Notes under the pieces: generated by a model
Databases searched by the model: none
What the model was told of the DNA's origin: nothing
Seen by the model: the letters and a program-made list of their open reading frames with translations, nothing else
Program-made: the position numbers and the translations under genes
Shown: positions 23,408-35,989 of the stretch, one piece after another
Position numbering within the stretch: the stretch's first letter is position 1
Layout: each line of letters starts with the position of its first letter
From: Siphonodentalium dalli
Taxonomy: Eukaryota; Mollusca; Scaphopoda; Gadilida; Siphonodentaliidae
Assembly (NCBI GenBank): GCA_032622095.1
Contig: CP136069.1
Span: 185,429,122 to 185,493,121 of the forward strand
Reading direction: 5' to 3'
DNA length: 64,000 bases

Positions 23408-23710
23408 TGTCTTATAATATTAAAGCGGAAGTTTGTGGAGTTTTACGTACCAGCGGCTATTGATGCTGTTTGGCTCGAAAGTTATAGATGCCATCAGCCA
23501 CTTTGATAGATACAGAGATTCCGTATTACTAGGTTCCATCAGACACTATATGATATAGATACAGAGATTCCGTATTACTAGGTGCCATCAGACACTATAT
23601 GATGTATACAGAGATTCCGTATTTCTAGTTGCCATCAGACACAAACTGATATAGATACAGAGATTCAGCATACTAATTCCATAGGTTCTATCAGACACTA
23701 TTATATGAAA
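23408..23710 (-). repeat. Inter-array block copy 5, right part
   Basis: Continues the block after the insertion ('taaagcggaa', 'agcggctattgatgctgttt'). It then expands locally into about four copies of a ~57-bp unit 'gccatcagacactatatgat' + 'atacagagattccgtatt'. Confidence 0.8.
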
Positions 23711-23798
23711 TAATTTGATAAGACAACGCTGAATTGGATACAAATCGTGTCGCAAAACTACTATTTTAGGTAGAGAGTCTTTGTCATACCCCGACAAC

Positions 23799-24280
23799 GA
23801 CCCCCCCCCCCCCCCCCCCCCCCGCAGGAGGTTCAGGGCATACATATAGCCGAGGGCTTCGTCTGACCGAACATATGTATCACATTGTAACAAGGTTGTC
23901 CCTTGACATGTTGATAAAACAGGTTGGAGGAAAGGATACCCACATACTGCGGGTATCCTCCATTAATGTTTACAAGAGTTGCGGCCCTTGTTTGACTTGG
24001 AAATTTGTGATTTTTGTGTCCGAAAGAACATTTCAGGTGGTAACTTGGGCAAAGGCAATCTTATTTGATTCCATTGTGCGTTGTCCCAGAGTGGTGGTAG
24101 CACAGATCGGGGGGGGGGGGGGGGGGGGTGATACCGTCGTACTACATGTTTCGTCCATTCATTTTTACCAGAGTTACGGCCCTTGTTTGACTTGCAACTT
24201 TGTGAATTGTGTCCCTTTACGAACATTTCAGCTTGTAATTAGGGCATACATGGGATTCGTTTTTCTAGTAGCCATTTCAC
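23799..24280. repeat. Poly-C and poly-G tracts around a duplicated ~200-bp segment
   Basis: A C-run at ~23799-23823 and a G-run at ~24110-24128 bracket repeats containing 'gcggcccttgtttgacttgg' and 'acggcccttgtttgacttgc'. The orientation of the homopolymer differs at the two ends. Probably two partial copies of one dispersed element. Confidence 0.55.
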
Positions 24281-24289
24281 CTTGAAGAT

Positions 24290-24734
24290 CCTGGATTTTC
24301 GTTAATTATAATCAGCTTTAAATGGATACTGTATACCCAAATGTTGCTGTTGGTTTCTTTAGTCTCTGAGTTGTAGAATAAGGTAACCAGATTTCTATTA
24401 TTTGAAAGTCTGTTAGGTACGAAGTAATGTTACGGATGGCAGATTAGCCGGAATGCGAAAATACCAATTGTCGTTGTCGAGTAATTTTTTGACAGTTTTC
24501 AAGCAAATGTATCAAATAAATGTTATATTATATGCATACTAGTCCCATATACTCATTAAGTCATTGTATAGTCACTAGTCAGTGAGTAGCTTGAGTTTAC
24601 GCCCAGTATCAACATAACTTTTTGCACGATCATGTGCATGTGCCACGTTTTGCCCAATCCACTATCCATGAATTATTTTGATTACGTCTTGTATACGGAA
24701 ATTCGTAATTTAATTTATGACTCCAGCCATAAAT
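24290..24734. other. No recognisable feature
   Basis: AT-rich DNA, no supported gene or repeat. Confidence 0.4.
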
Positions 24735-24735
24735 T

Positions 24736-24912
24736 ATATTTATATAAGGATTAACTGTCATGTGGACTGTTTTTATGGAGATGTAACCGTGAGGTAAGTG
24801 GACATAACTTGTGTAAAACCCGAAGGGTTTTACATACAAGTTATGACCACTTACCTCACGGTTACATCTCCATAAAAATAGTCCACATGACAGTTAATCC
24901 TTATATTTATAT
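24736..24912. repeat. Long foldback palindrome (~85-bp arms)
   Basis: The left arm runs 'tatttatataaggattaact' to 'ataacttgtgtaaaaccc'. The right arm mirrors it with few mismatches, ending 'agttaatccttatatttata'. The loop is under 10 bp (cgaagg). Confidence 0.92.
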
Positions 24913-24914
24913 AC

Positions 24915-25770
24915 ATTTAGCGAAAAAGCCACTTTTGTAAATGTATTTAAATCTAAAAGTGTATCGTGACAAAAACAGCCCAAAATACCCAATAGCACCC
25001 TTGCCAAAAGTTAATAGGAACAATTTCTCTTCATATTGAAACCCGATGATGTATTAAGTCAATCCTGCGCGAGTCCAAATGCGCCCAAAACATTACGCGT
25101 TCGTCTTTCCAAACCCAATGACGTATCGATGGTGTTATGAGCTTGGTGTTATGAGGCTTGCGCATTCACCGAGAAATAACTGCAACTAGCCACGTGGGCG
25201 CCGACCAATCAGAATGCTGGATTTAGTGATGACAACACTTAGTATGTAAAATATATCAAATTATTAACTTTGATTTTAAGATAACCAATTAACCTGAAAG
25301 TTTACAGACTCAAATTACTTATTTTTCCATATATTATCGATATTAGAAAACTCAAATTACTTAGTTTTCTATATATTATCGATATTAGATCGTTGTTATC
25401 ACCGGGAATTTATTGAAAATGGCGTACAGTACCACTTTAATCTACATGTCAACACAGACTGCTATATTTATCGGAAAGAGTGATATCTTATGGTCACAAC
25501 TATGCAGCATAATTTACATTTTATATTAAAATACCGTGCAAATTGTAACACTTATTTTCAACAAGAGGCATGAGACTGTATGTAACCATTATTGGACTAT
25601 AAATAAACAAAATCAATTAATTGTTTGCTATAAAAGCGACGTATTTGGATTTTTACCGAATCTTGAACATCGATTAAATGGGGCATACAAATCCCGACTA
25701 CTATCTAACATGGGCATTGATCCTACATGTATACGTACGTCGTAAAAATCATTATAATATCATGTACCAG
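24915..25770. other. No gene; small tandem duplication
   Basis: A 42-bp segment ('actcaaattacttatttttc..') is duplicated in tandem at ~25310-25388. A 69-codon plus frame at 25536-25745 is unrecognised. Confidence 0.45.
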
Positions 25771-25779
25771 AAAGGGGGT

Positions 25780-26730
25780 GACGTGTGTACCCTTATTCAT
25801 TAACAGTATAACTCACCAGTCATGATAGGTCGAACGTCCTTTGTTAACAGTATAACTCACCATTCAATGGGGGGGACAAATACCGCCATTAATTAACAAT
25901 GTAACTCACAGTCATGGGGTCACGCCGCCGCCAACAATGTAACTCAGTAATGAGAGGTCAAACGTCGTTAGTTAACAATATAACTCACCAGTCAATGGGG
26001 GGGGACACAACACCGCCATGAATTAACAATGTAACTCACATTCAAGAGATGTCAACCGCCTTTAGTCAACAATATAACTCACCACTCAATGGGGAACACA
26101 ACACCGCCATTAATTAACAACGTAACTCACAGTCATGAGAGGTGAATCGTCTTTAGTCAACAATATAACTCAACAGTCAATGAGGGGGACACAGCACCGC
26201 CATTAATTACCAATGTAACTCATCGGTCATGGGGGTCACGACGCCGCCGTTAATTAACAATGTAACTCACCAGTCATGAGGGGACACAACACCGCCATTA
26301 ATTAACAATGTAATTCACAGTCATGAGATGTCAACCGCCTTTAGTCAAAATATAACTCACCAGTCAATGGGGGACACAACACCGCCATTGATTAACAATG
26401 TAACTCACAGTCATGAGAGATGAACCGTATTTAGTCAACAATGTAACTCACCAGTCAATGGGGGACACAACACCGCCATTAATTAACAACGTAACTCACA
26501 GTCATGACAGATGAACCGTCTGTAGTCAACAATATAACTCACCAGTCAATGGGGGACACAACACCGCCATTAATTAACAATTTAACTCAACAGTGATGGG
26601 GTCACGCCGCCGTCATTAATTAACACTGTAACTTACCAGTCAATGGGTGGCACAACACCGCCATTAATTAACAATTTAACTCACCAGTCATGGGATCACA
26701 ACGCCGCCATTAATTAACACTGTAACTCAC
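25780..26730. repeat. Compound minisatellite, ~90-100-bp unit
   Basis: Repeats of two alternating half-units: 'aacaatRtaactcaccagtc' + 'aatgggggacacaacaccgcc', then 'attaattaacaatgtaactc' + 'acagtcatgagaggt'. About ten compound copies with variable G-run length. Confidence 0.9.
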
Positions 26731-26739
26731 CAGTCATGG

Positions 26740-27430
26740 CCAATGCGAAAAAAAACCAATGCAGTTTTATCCGACCACACATCCGACCAGATACTAGAAC
26801 AATATTTATTACGTTTGCGCAAACGTGGGTCTGAATCATCTGTTCACTTGTTCAGAAATTCTCGATCGGTATCTCTCTTCTGTTGCCGTAACATACAAAA
26901 GAGATGTATTCTGATTGTACTTGAACATGTATATGACTAATTTTCAAATCACCATAAATGCGCTCAGTGCAAGACAGAAAATAAGAGCGTGCGCAGTTCC
27001 CGTCACGAATTCAAGTCCTGACAATGTGAGATTTTTGCCTCAGGTGCCGTTACATTGTTCATCATATAATACGCGTAATCGTTGTGTTCAGCGTTGAGGC
27101 GTTGGTTTGCAGACGTGTGTTGCTTTGAAGATATTATCTCAGTGTAATGATGAAATTACTTTGGTATACCGTATAAACCAATGACAATTCAAGGACTTTT
27201 CTGACGAGATTCTGGTTTACGAAATAATGATAATGATCGAAGAAAGCGCATTGGATAAAGGTTTGAGTTCGTCCATCCAATTATATGCAAAGATGCGATC
27301 AGGATTCCAGGCCTCAGGTAATACAATAACAAACATCTAATTTAACAGAGTAATTTAGAAAACCAAATGCGACATGCAAACTATAGACAAAATGAATGTC
27401 TTCTGTTATTTAAGGATCAGGGGACCTCAC
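26740..27430. other. No recognisable gene
   Basis: Two short plus frames (26743-26940, 26915-27097) lack known motifs. Nothing else is visible. Confidence 0.4.
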
Positions 27431-27439
27431 TTGACATGA

Positions 27440-27803
27440 CCAAAACCACATGTTTATCACGAGAATAGGCAACCAAAACCACATGTTTATCACGAGAATA
27501 GGCAACCAAAACCACATGTTTATCATGAGAATAGGCAACCAAAACCACATGTTTATCATGAGAATAGGCAACCAAAACCACATGTTTATCATGAGAATAG
27601 GCAACCAAAACCACATGTTTATCACGAGAATAGGCAACCAAAACCACATGTTTATCATGAGAATAGGCAACCAAAACCACATGTTTATCACGAGAATAGG
27701 CAACCAAAACCACATGTTTATCATGAGAATAGGCAACCAAAACCACATGTTTATCACGAGAATAGGCAACCAAAACCACATGTTTATCATGAGAATAGGC
27801 AAC
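27440..27803. repeat. 33-bp minisatellite, 11 copies
   Basis: Unit 'aaccaaaaccacatgtttat' + 'caYgagaataggc', nearly identical between copies, with one C/T site varying. Because 33 is divisible by three and the unit lacks stops in several frames, long open frames appear on both strands. These are artefacts of the repeat. Confidence 0.95.
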
Positions 27804-27809
27804 TTGAAA

Positions 27810-28570
27810 TGATTTGCTGCAAAATATATATTTTCTTTAGAACCAAAATATTTTTTTGGATTCACTTATCTTATCATCTCTTTTATTTGCTGATTGGGTA
27901 ATATAATAATTTTAGTGGAAGAATAGCAAATCTCATAATTATTTGAACATTTAGCCAGGACACACATGTTGACAAGTGAATCAGGATATAACACATTTTG
28001 CAGTTTTGTTATACAATTGCGATCTACAATTCCGTCTTTAATATCCAAACTGTATGAAATCAACAGATACGAAATTCGACATCAAATATATATATTTACT
28101 CTTATGAAGTAGTATGAACTTCAAAACAGACAGATCGAGCCATTCTAAAAAATATTGTCTCCACACCCAGTGGGATATTATTAGCATAATATTTAATTAT
28201 TCCCCGCCCAGCAGCTGCCCCGCCTTCCGGTTTCCGGTATTGGATTGATCCGGAAATTACTCCATTCACACAAACCGGAACATCCTTCACCTTCGCGTCA
28301 TATGAAAATAATTTTGACAATTGGACGTTTGATCATAATTTACCCACCCTCCCTGCCTTTGGACTTTATTTATGTATACTCCATCCTTCGGCGGCATACT
28401 TCAATACTCATATGATGTGAACAGCTACTGTAACTCGCAAATTACTAATGTTTTTTTACTTTAATATTTAAGATGTGTAAAGTTTTGACAATAAGTGATT
28501 GCAGTGAATATGAATTCAATTGATATGCATCTCATAATTGCTTGGTGTTATTTCCCCGAAAATCCAGATG
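27810..28570. other. No recognisable gene
   Basis: AT-rich DNA. A 72-codon minus frame at 28102-28320 is unrecognised. Confidence 0.4.
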
Positions 28571-28764
28571 TCACCCTTCTAAAAATAATATAATAAAATA
28601 ATTCAAAAAAATATTCCCGGACCCCTGTGATTTTTGTTTCACTGAGTTGCAAGTAGTAATCTCGGTAAGTCCGTTTCCTAATATAATTACAGATTAAAGG
28701 CATTGCATGTGCCGAATGATAAACTCAATTAATCGGCACGATATTTTTAAACTGTAATTACATA

Positions 28765-29187
28765 TGTGACCCGCCATATCAAATCCAGTCGTAAGTCGGG
28801 ATTTTTTTACCCGTGCCAATGCATTCTTTTATATATGCGAGTCAACCCTAACAATGTTTTACAATTTTAATAATTTTTTCTTGTATTCTTTAACAATTTT
28901 AGTTATTTCACCCATACAGAGCCCCAGACAAACATGAGCAGACGACACTCTTCTATATGCTTCTATATATGTGTGGGGCTCCCTGCAGGGTAATGGATGT
29001 TTTTTATTTTATGTCCTAAAAATTGTCAGAAACATTTATTTTTAAAAAATGATAAAAATTTGTTAGGCCAATGCATTCTCTTATATATGCGAGGCGACCT
29101 ACGGTCGACTCGCATATATAAGAGAATGCATTGGCACAGGGTAAAAAAAATCCCGACTTACGACTGGATTTGATATGGCGGGTCACA
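28765..29187 (+). mobile_element. TA-flanked MITE with hairpin core, copy 1
   Basis: TA at 28763-28764 and 29188-29189. TIRs TGTGACCCGCCATATCAAAT extend to 'cagtcgtaagtcgggat', nearly perfect over about 45 bp. Inside lie the same hairpin core as the TTAA MITEs (left hairpin degraded) and an extra inverted pair 'gagccccagac' / 'gtgtggggctc' in the spacer. TA target sites fit a Tc1/mariner-type source. Confidence 0.85.
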
Positions 29188-29346
29188 TATTAGAAAACGG
29201 AGATTATTGCTGAATTCGTAGTGACGTTCGTGGTTCTATACATACCAGCAGCTCAGAAACAATCAATGTCGATGCGACCACTGCCTCCTCATAAAATTAA
29301 ACAAGAGCATCGCATTATGGTGTGGCAAAATACGCCCGTGGTAATT

Positions 29347-29690
29347 CCAACAAAGTGTCATACTCTGGTGAAAATTGGCGATCGAAACCTAAATTCGAAC
29401 TTGACCTGCATACTGGGTTATAGTAAACTCACACACCGAATTCCATTCCAACACCAAGTCAGATTTACTAAAGTTATCATTCGGAACGAACATTGAGATC
29501 AAATTCCAACAAAAAAGGTCATAACTGGAGAAAATTGGTGGGTGGAACACGAATTCGAACTTGAATTGTATTTTTTGAAAATAAACCCACATTCCAAATT
29601 TCATTCCATTCAGTTGCATGAGACAATCTAAAGTTATCACCCGAAAAACAAACCCGGACGGACGGCCAGATGGACATACCAATAGCATAA
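29347..29690 (+). repeat. Dispersed LINE/SINE-like repeat
   Basis: Two imperfect ~170-bp units of 'attccaacaaa' + 'gtcata..ctggtgaaaattgg' + 'aattcgaacttgac' + 'taaagttatcaYYcg'. It is followed by 'cggacggacgg'. Related copies lie at 32330-32800 and 60330-60990. Confidence 0.7.
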
Positions 29691-30179
29691 TACGTCCAGT
29701 TTTGGAAAAACGGGAGTATAAACAAACTTATCTGGGACATCATACTGGAAACTTGGAAACTATACTCCTCGTGGAACAAGGGGGGGGGGGACAGAAAAAA
29801 AACTCCGGGGTACAAGGTCCGGGAGTGTCTGGGCGCCGATAGCAGATTTGTTTTCGAAATCCATAAATGATGACTACTTAAATGATTTTAAATGTACAGG
29901 CTTGTAAAATGGATCACAATATATCATTAATCAAGAGAAGGGTGATTCTAGTTCCGATATTTACCCATTATTTTTTAATTATTTAATTCGAAATCATGGG
30001 GTGGGTCCCGCCTCTTACGAAGACATAATTGCACTGAAAAAATAAGATTTTCCACCGGTTCTCATTTTTGTTTTTGACATTCAAAATTATCGCTGCGATG
30101 ACAACTTATTTAATTCTTCTGATGCTTTAAATGCTATGAATATTGAAAGATAAACATATTTCCTGTATTATTGTATGAC

Positions 30180-30670
30180 TAGCTGAAACAGGATTCCCCT
30201 CGGGAGCCTTTATTCGGTGTCTGCGGCCCCTGTGTGCGTCAGGAGCCTATGGCCCATATGTGCGCTTCTACTCTTTTATATATATTGATAATATTATTAT
30301 GCTACTTCAATATATATCATCGAGCTAATAGCTTCATATTGGACCTAATTGACATTGCAATTGGTTCATATTGGAATTATTTGGTTCTGATATAAGCCCA
30401 TAGTGGACTTATACCCGTTACTCTGTTGGATGGCGCGGGCCACAGTGGAAATACATATATAAAGAGCGTGAATCTGGTGCTGAAATAGGTCCATGGTGAG
30501 CGCATTTGTTTATTTAATTAAATTTGTGTAAAGCAAAAAAAATTTAAACTAACGCCGTTATAACCTCCGACAGGGTAACCCGAGTCACCACATCAAATTT
30601 GGTTGAAATCGGACAAGCAGTCTGGGGGGGGGTCCGGACATAGATCCTGCTCTTTTATATATATATAGAT
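30180..30670 (+). repeat. Two retroelement-tail-like segments
   Basis: Both 30270 ('ctcttttatatatattgata') and 30650 ('ctcttttatatatatataga') end in the same A/T tail. The second follows 'aatttggttgaaatcgga', a motif seen at 3' ends of non-LTR retroelements. No coding portion is present. Confidence 0.45.
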
Positions 30671-31004
30671 GTTCATCATTGGGTATAGATGGGACCTGGA
30701 TTACTGGGTCCTACCGATATAATGAAAATCTGAGTAATTGAACAAAACGTTGCTATTTATTACAAAACAAATATTCATCTTTGTGATGGTAACATTTTAT
30801 TTCGCGATTACTGTTTCTGCCACATGGGCTTGTAATGTGCTCCAATGCCCACCCCTCCAAACCCGCACTGCCCTTGTTCATCGCCCCTATACATATGTGC
30901 CTGCTCTGTGCGTGTCTCGTGTATACTACAATGACATAAAGCAGGAACATATATATTAGCAGGTACGGTGCACAAGGTCTGTGCGGTGTAGGGGTGAGGG
31001 TTAA

Positions 31005-31382
31005 CCCTTTACCCAACAAACCGGCCAAAACCGGCCAAATAAAGCTTCAACAGCCTAAAATATCTTCGGTCTGTCTCAATAGAACCATACACATATGGAT
31101 ATCATTGGAACCGGCTCCTTGACCACATTGTGATGGTTACAGTTATGCCCTGTGCCAATGCATTCTCTTATATATGCGAGTCCACCATAGGTCGCATATA
31201 TAAGAGAATGCATTGGCCTAAAATAAATCTTTTTTTACCATTTTTTCTTACATTCTTTAACAATTTTTATAATTTTTAATGTGTTAAGCCAATGTATTCT
31301 CTTATATATGCGAGGCGACCTATGGTCGACCCGCATATATAAGAGAATGCATTGGCACAGGGCCGTTCTGTTGGGTAAAGGG
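31005..31382 (+). mobile_element. TTAA-flanked piggyBac-type MITE, copy C
   Basis: TTAA at 31001-31004 and 31383-31386, termini CCCTTTACCCAAC / GTTGGGTAAAGGG. The first hairpin has lost 'cgcct' near its centre; otherwise as copy B. Confidence 0.88.
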
Positions 31383-31654
31383 TTAAAGAGTAGTAAAATA
31401 GTGCAGTTAGGGGTGTTGTACAGCAGCAAGCCCATGCATTTGTTTCTGACATTTGCAAAGAATATATGTATTTTATCAGTGTGATCTTCAATGACTTTTA
31501 TTGTTTAATGGAACAGACTGCAGATGAAAAATTATATAATGAATACACATAGACTGTATGAGTATTTATAAATCTAGCCGGGGCTATAGTCACATCGTGA
31601 GAGAATACGCGGATGTGTATACATGAAAATTACTTTATGACTTGTGTCATTTAA

Positions 31655-32047
31655 CCCTTTACCCAACAGAACGGCCCTGTGCCAATGCATTCTCGTATAT
31701 ATGCGAGTCGACCATAGGTCGCCTCGCATATATAAGAGAATGCATTGGCTTAACACATTAAAAATTATAAAATTGTTAAAGAATGTAAGAAAAAATGGTA
31801 AAAAGTGTTAAAAAACGATTTTTTTTTAGGCCAATGCATTCTCTTATATATGCGAGGCGACCTATGGTAGACTCGCATATATAAGAGAATGCATTGGTAC
31901 AGGGCATAACTGTAACCATCACAATGTGGTCAATGAGCCGGTTACAATGATATCCATATTTGTATGGTTTTATTGAGACAGACCCAAGATAATTTAGGCT
32001 GTTGCAGCTTTATTTGGCCGTTTTTGGCCGGTTTGTTGGGTAAAGGG
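31655..32047 (-). mobile_element. TTAA-flanked piggyBac-type MITE, copy D (inverted)
   Basis: TTAA at 31651-31654 and 32048-32051. Same element as copies A-C in the opposite orientation, only 272 bp from copy C. Confidence 0.88.
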
Positions 32048-32329
32048 TTAATGTTTCATCAGGGGGGGGGGGTCTGCATTTTTTTCCGAACACTATGCGG
32101 GTATGGGTGGGTGGTTCAGCAGCCCGGCTTACACATTTTTTCCTGGCCCTGTAAATTTTTTCCCAGGGTCATTTTTCGTCAAAAGAATTCGACATAAGTT
32201 TTTAAGAATGCTTCTATTATGTAATAGGTGTGCACCTAACTATTGGTAGGGGTTTTGAGTTCACCATCAGTTAACAAGAGGTACGCTGTCGCGTGGCATT
32301 TGCCCCCGACCGTAGCAATTCGGATTAAG

Positions 32330-32800
32330 CATGGTCCGGAGACCCAAAAACAATCATCACTTCTAGAAATTCCGGAAACCCAAAAACAAGCGATCCGGAA
32401 ACCCAAAAACAAGTTGAAAAAAGGGCCATAACTCTGGCAAAAATCATCAGATCATACCCAAATTCGCACTTGACAAGTATTTTCATATAACTGATCCACA
32501 AAAATACGGGATTTGCAATCGTACCACCAAAGCTCGCGCTATCATCTGGAAACCCAAAAAACAAGAGAAAAATTGAATTTTCTAAGTCAAAAAAGGGCCA
32601 TAACTCTGGTGAAAATGGGTGGACGAAACCGGCGCTATGCATGTAGCTGTTCCCCATGCTGCTCTATCACCATTCCAAATATCAGCTAAATCTGCCCAGC
32701 GGTTGCTGAACAATAATGCAAAATGTTTGTACGGACGGACGGACGTACGTACGGACGGAGACGTCGACTATATACCCGCCGACTTCAAGTCGGGGCATAA
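32330..32800 (+). repeat. Dispersed repeat with GGAC tail and terminal hairpin
   Basis: Tandem-like units of 'ccggaaacccaaaaacaa' and 'gggccataactctggYRaaaa' end in (GGAC)n and 'ccgacttcaagtcgg'. The last is a 15-bp hairpin followed by 'ggcataataa', like the 3' hairpin ends of some molluscan retroelements. Confidence 0.7.
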
Positions 32801-33054
32801 TAACCAGGGATGACACCAATGGGTAATAAAAAGGTCAGATTGCGAAATGTTTTCAACCTGATATAAATGAAAACATAACACAGTAATAGATTCTTCAAAT
32901 AAATGTAAACTCTTTACTGAGCTCTTCAAATAAAAATAGACTATTCAAAAATCGATAATAAAATAAAACAAAGGTGTTAAAACAAACTTTAACCGATTTC
33001 AACGATATTCGGTGTATGGGTCTAGGATCACCTCCGGATGGGAGCTGTCAAATT

Positions 33055-33263
33055 AGAATGATTTTTGATGAAAAATATGGCAGCTGGCAGCCATCTTGGA
33101 TTTTACTCTCTGTATCACTAAACCCTTTATAACATACTCTGCAGAGCTTATCCCTCATCCGATCATCACCAAACTTCATATGGACCTTCGGTGTGACCTC
33201 TCGATGGGTGCCTATATACCATTTCCCCCCGAATTTTGACTCCCCCACCCCCCCCCCCCCCCC
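33055..33263. repeat. Dispersed repeat, copy 1 (ends in C-tract)
   Basis: Shares 'caccaaacttcatatggayc', 'ggtgacctc' and 'cagccatcttgga' with 47545-47735. Ends in a C-run at ~33246-33263. Confidence 0.7.
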
Positions 33264-33411
33264 GGTTTGATAAGAAATTTTTTATTTACCTTAACAAAAG
33301 ATAAATTCCTCAAGATTATATTAACAGAAATACAATTAGTTCGGAATTCCCGTTAAGATGAACTGATTTTTTCGTTATGATGAACTGATTGATGGACTAT
33401 AGTAAAATAGC

Positions 33412-33483
33412 CGACCAACCAGTTATAAGTGTCATCATGTTACTGTTACAACCAGTTATAAGTGTCATCATGTTCACTGTTAC
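33412..33483. repeat. ~37-bp tandem duplication
   Basis: Two adjacent copies of 'caaccagttataagtgtcat' + 'catgtt.actgtta'. Confidence 0.85.
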
Positions 33484-33489
33484 GTCTGC

Positions 33490-34430
33490 TTTAGTTCTCA
33501 GATAACTGCTTCATGATATATAACTTTTGAGTCGGAGATTTTCATGAAAATCCCCATTCAAAATTGTTGATATCCATTAACCATTTCTATACTAAATAGG
33601 TCCCCCCAGTCAGTTAAAAAGTGTACATAGGAATGGTCTATTATATATTTGCAGGGATGTACAGGTAATATAAGCAGACGACAGATAAAGGTACAGGAGT
33701 CCTATTTATTGAGGGAAATGTCTAGATAACAAGTTCAACAAACGGCCTATTTAAGTGAACATTTCCTATGGCATAATTACTCACCAATGAGTGTTTAGTA
33801 TGGACAGGGTTAACGTTAGACAATGAAGAACACGAAAAATTGAAAATTTATTCATAAAATATAAAACAGTCAGTGGAGATTGACATTTAAAGCAGATGGA
33901 AAACTGGAACACGATGGAGGACATGTGAGATGATATCTCTACTCTTTTACCTCATACAGTTAAGTTGTTCGTTTAGGTTACAGTGAAGTAATTATTTCCC
34001 ATAGGCCTCTGTAATATAATGGCCTGCAGCTCTGAGTGTACAAGATTGTGGTAAATGAATACATGATCACCAGGATTGGCATCTGTAAAGTTTCTACACA
34101 AAAAATGCATATCGTCGGGCATGACATTTACGTTTAAATTTCGGATTTATAATCCAGAGGCAGAATTGCATGAACAAAATATTGACCATTTTTTTACCTC
34201 ACACGAAACAAAATTCAAACTAGGAATCACGTTATTTACAATGTGCCAATGTTTTGTATGGAAGAGTGATTTCATGCCTTTATATGTTTAAACATCAAAC
34301 TACTATTAACCAACCAGGACCCAGAATTGTTTTAATTCTCTCCTGCATCTTGGCCCCAAAATCCGTTGGAGGGCGCTAACAATCGAATTACTTCACTGTA
34401 AACTGTAATACGATATACACACAATAGTTA
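33490..34430. other. No recognisable gene
   Basis: Nothing supported. A 71-codon plus frame at 34076-34291 has no recognised domain. Confidence 0.4.
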
Positions 34431-34436
34431 ATGCCA

Positions 34437-34566
34437 TGAATCTCTATGCAGGTCCACTGTAGTCCGGGAACATTTTTATTTTATTTTATTATATAAAAAT
34501 AATGTAATAAAATAATAATAATAATAAAAATGTTCCGGGGCCCCTGTGCTCGACCATAGAGATCAT
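34437..34566. repeat. Foldback element, AT-rich centre
   Basis: Outer ends 'atctctatg' / 'catagagat' and inner arms 'ccgggaacattttta' / 'taaaaatgttccgg' pair around an AT-rich loop. A half-copy ('attcccggacccctgtg') lies at ~28610. Confidence 0.7.
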
Positions 34567-34569
34567 ATT

Positions 34570-35310
34570 CAACGACACCCGTTCAAAACCTGGAAACTTT
34601 ATGAAGTTGTGATATGTACTGCCGCTGGAGGGGTTACTTAACGTTTTCAGATTTGTGCAGCTATCGACCAGGAACAAGTCTATTCAACAAGAGACATTTA
34701 GTGCACGAAAATAAACAGACACGTGAGTCGCAAAAAGAGGACAGCTAGATAACAATTTTCATTTACAATTAACAGTTATATCAACTTTGAGACGAAAATC
34801 ATTCATTAAAATTTACTTTTACTTCCATTAACCAGCATGAACTAGAAAATTATACATTAATTTCGTGCGATAGACTGATCCTTATCCTTGTTCACCGAAT
34901 AGTTGAAAACGTAGTAACCTGATCGTTCTGTTGTACAAAAAACTAACAAATTTTTACATGTAATATAAGCCATAATAAAGTGTTAAAAGTTAAAGTAAAA
35001 CATCATATTTGCTAATTGACTTTTGTTGTTATTGATGCTTTTTTGCACAATTTATTGAAAAATGTATTAACTAACAAATATATTACCTGCATTGTTTTTC
35101 AATGTTATAAAGTTCCCTTCAACGCAACCAAAAAGTTGTTTGGTTTTAAACTGGTGGAGTATGAACTCTATTGGCGTAGCCATGGTGGATTCATGACATG
35201 ATCTATAGATACGCAGAAAACATCAGGACATTTGATACAATTTACCATCTATATGTGTATTATGTCTGGTACATTGGATACTATCACATATGCCTGGGTG
35301 GAGAGTAAAT
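34570..35310. other. No recognisable gene
   Basis: AT-rich DNA, unrecognised short frames only. Confidence 0.4.
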
Positions 35311-35319
35311 AAATTATCA

Positions 35320-35540
35320 CTAAATCACAGAGGATTAGTGTCAAAAGAATATACAGTGCAGAACTCACCACTAGCTGACTAAAGGACTAGCGGATAAAAT
35401 AATATACAGTTCAGAAGTTACCACTTAAGCACAGAGAACTAGGGGATAAAATAATAAAGTGCAGAAGTTACCACTTAATCACAGATAACTATGGGGTAAG
35501 ATGATGTGCAGTGCAAAATTTATCACTAAATCATAGAACT
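35320..35540. repeat. ~63-bp tandem repeat, about four divergent copies
   Basis: Units of 'cacagagRaYtagSgga' + 'taaaataatatacagt' + 'gcagaagttaccacttaa'. Confidence 0.75.
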
Positions 35541-35989
35541 GAAAATGGCTGACAGAAACTATAAAATGTGTGTACTATAAACAGTTACTATACAAACAGC
35601 TAGTATTGTAAGTGTGCAGGAATCATGCAATTAAAATTTAGGTTATTAATTATTTTGTTTAAAAATAGAAATGGACGGATTTGAACAGAAATGTTCAAAT
35701 ATCAAGTAAATTAATAGAAAAAAAATAATTGGTGAAAATATCAGTAATTGATCAATGATAGTACAGGAAACATACATTAATGTGCAAACAGTTCCATTTT
35801 GAGTGCAGATCATATAGAGTTTATATCTCATAATATTTTTATACTTTCATTTGAGTTTCTAGCAGATCTACTCATATTAATATACGAATGATTTCTGGCA
35901 AAATCAAACACATATTTTGACTCAGGTTTAACATGTAGTGTAATCTTTACAATATTTTACTGGGAACTTCTGATAAAATTTGTAAGCTG

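Noticed and set aside
25780-26730. CRISPR-like array
   Set aside because: Imperfect compound units without unique spacers, in an animal genome; it is a minisatellite.
27410-27865. 151-codon minus and 120-codon plus frames
   Set aside because: They arise because the minisatellite unit is 33 bp (divisible by three) and stop-free in several frames.
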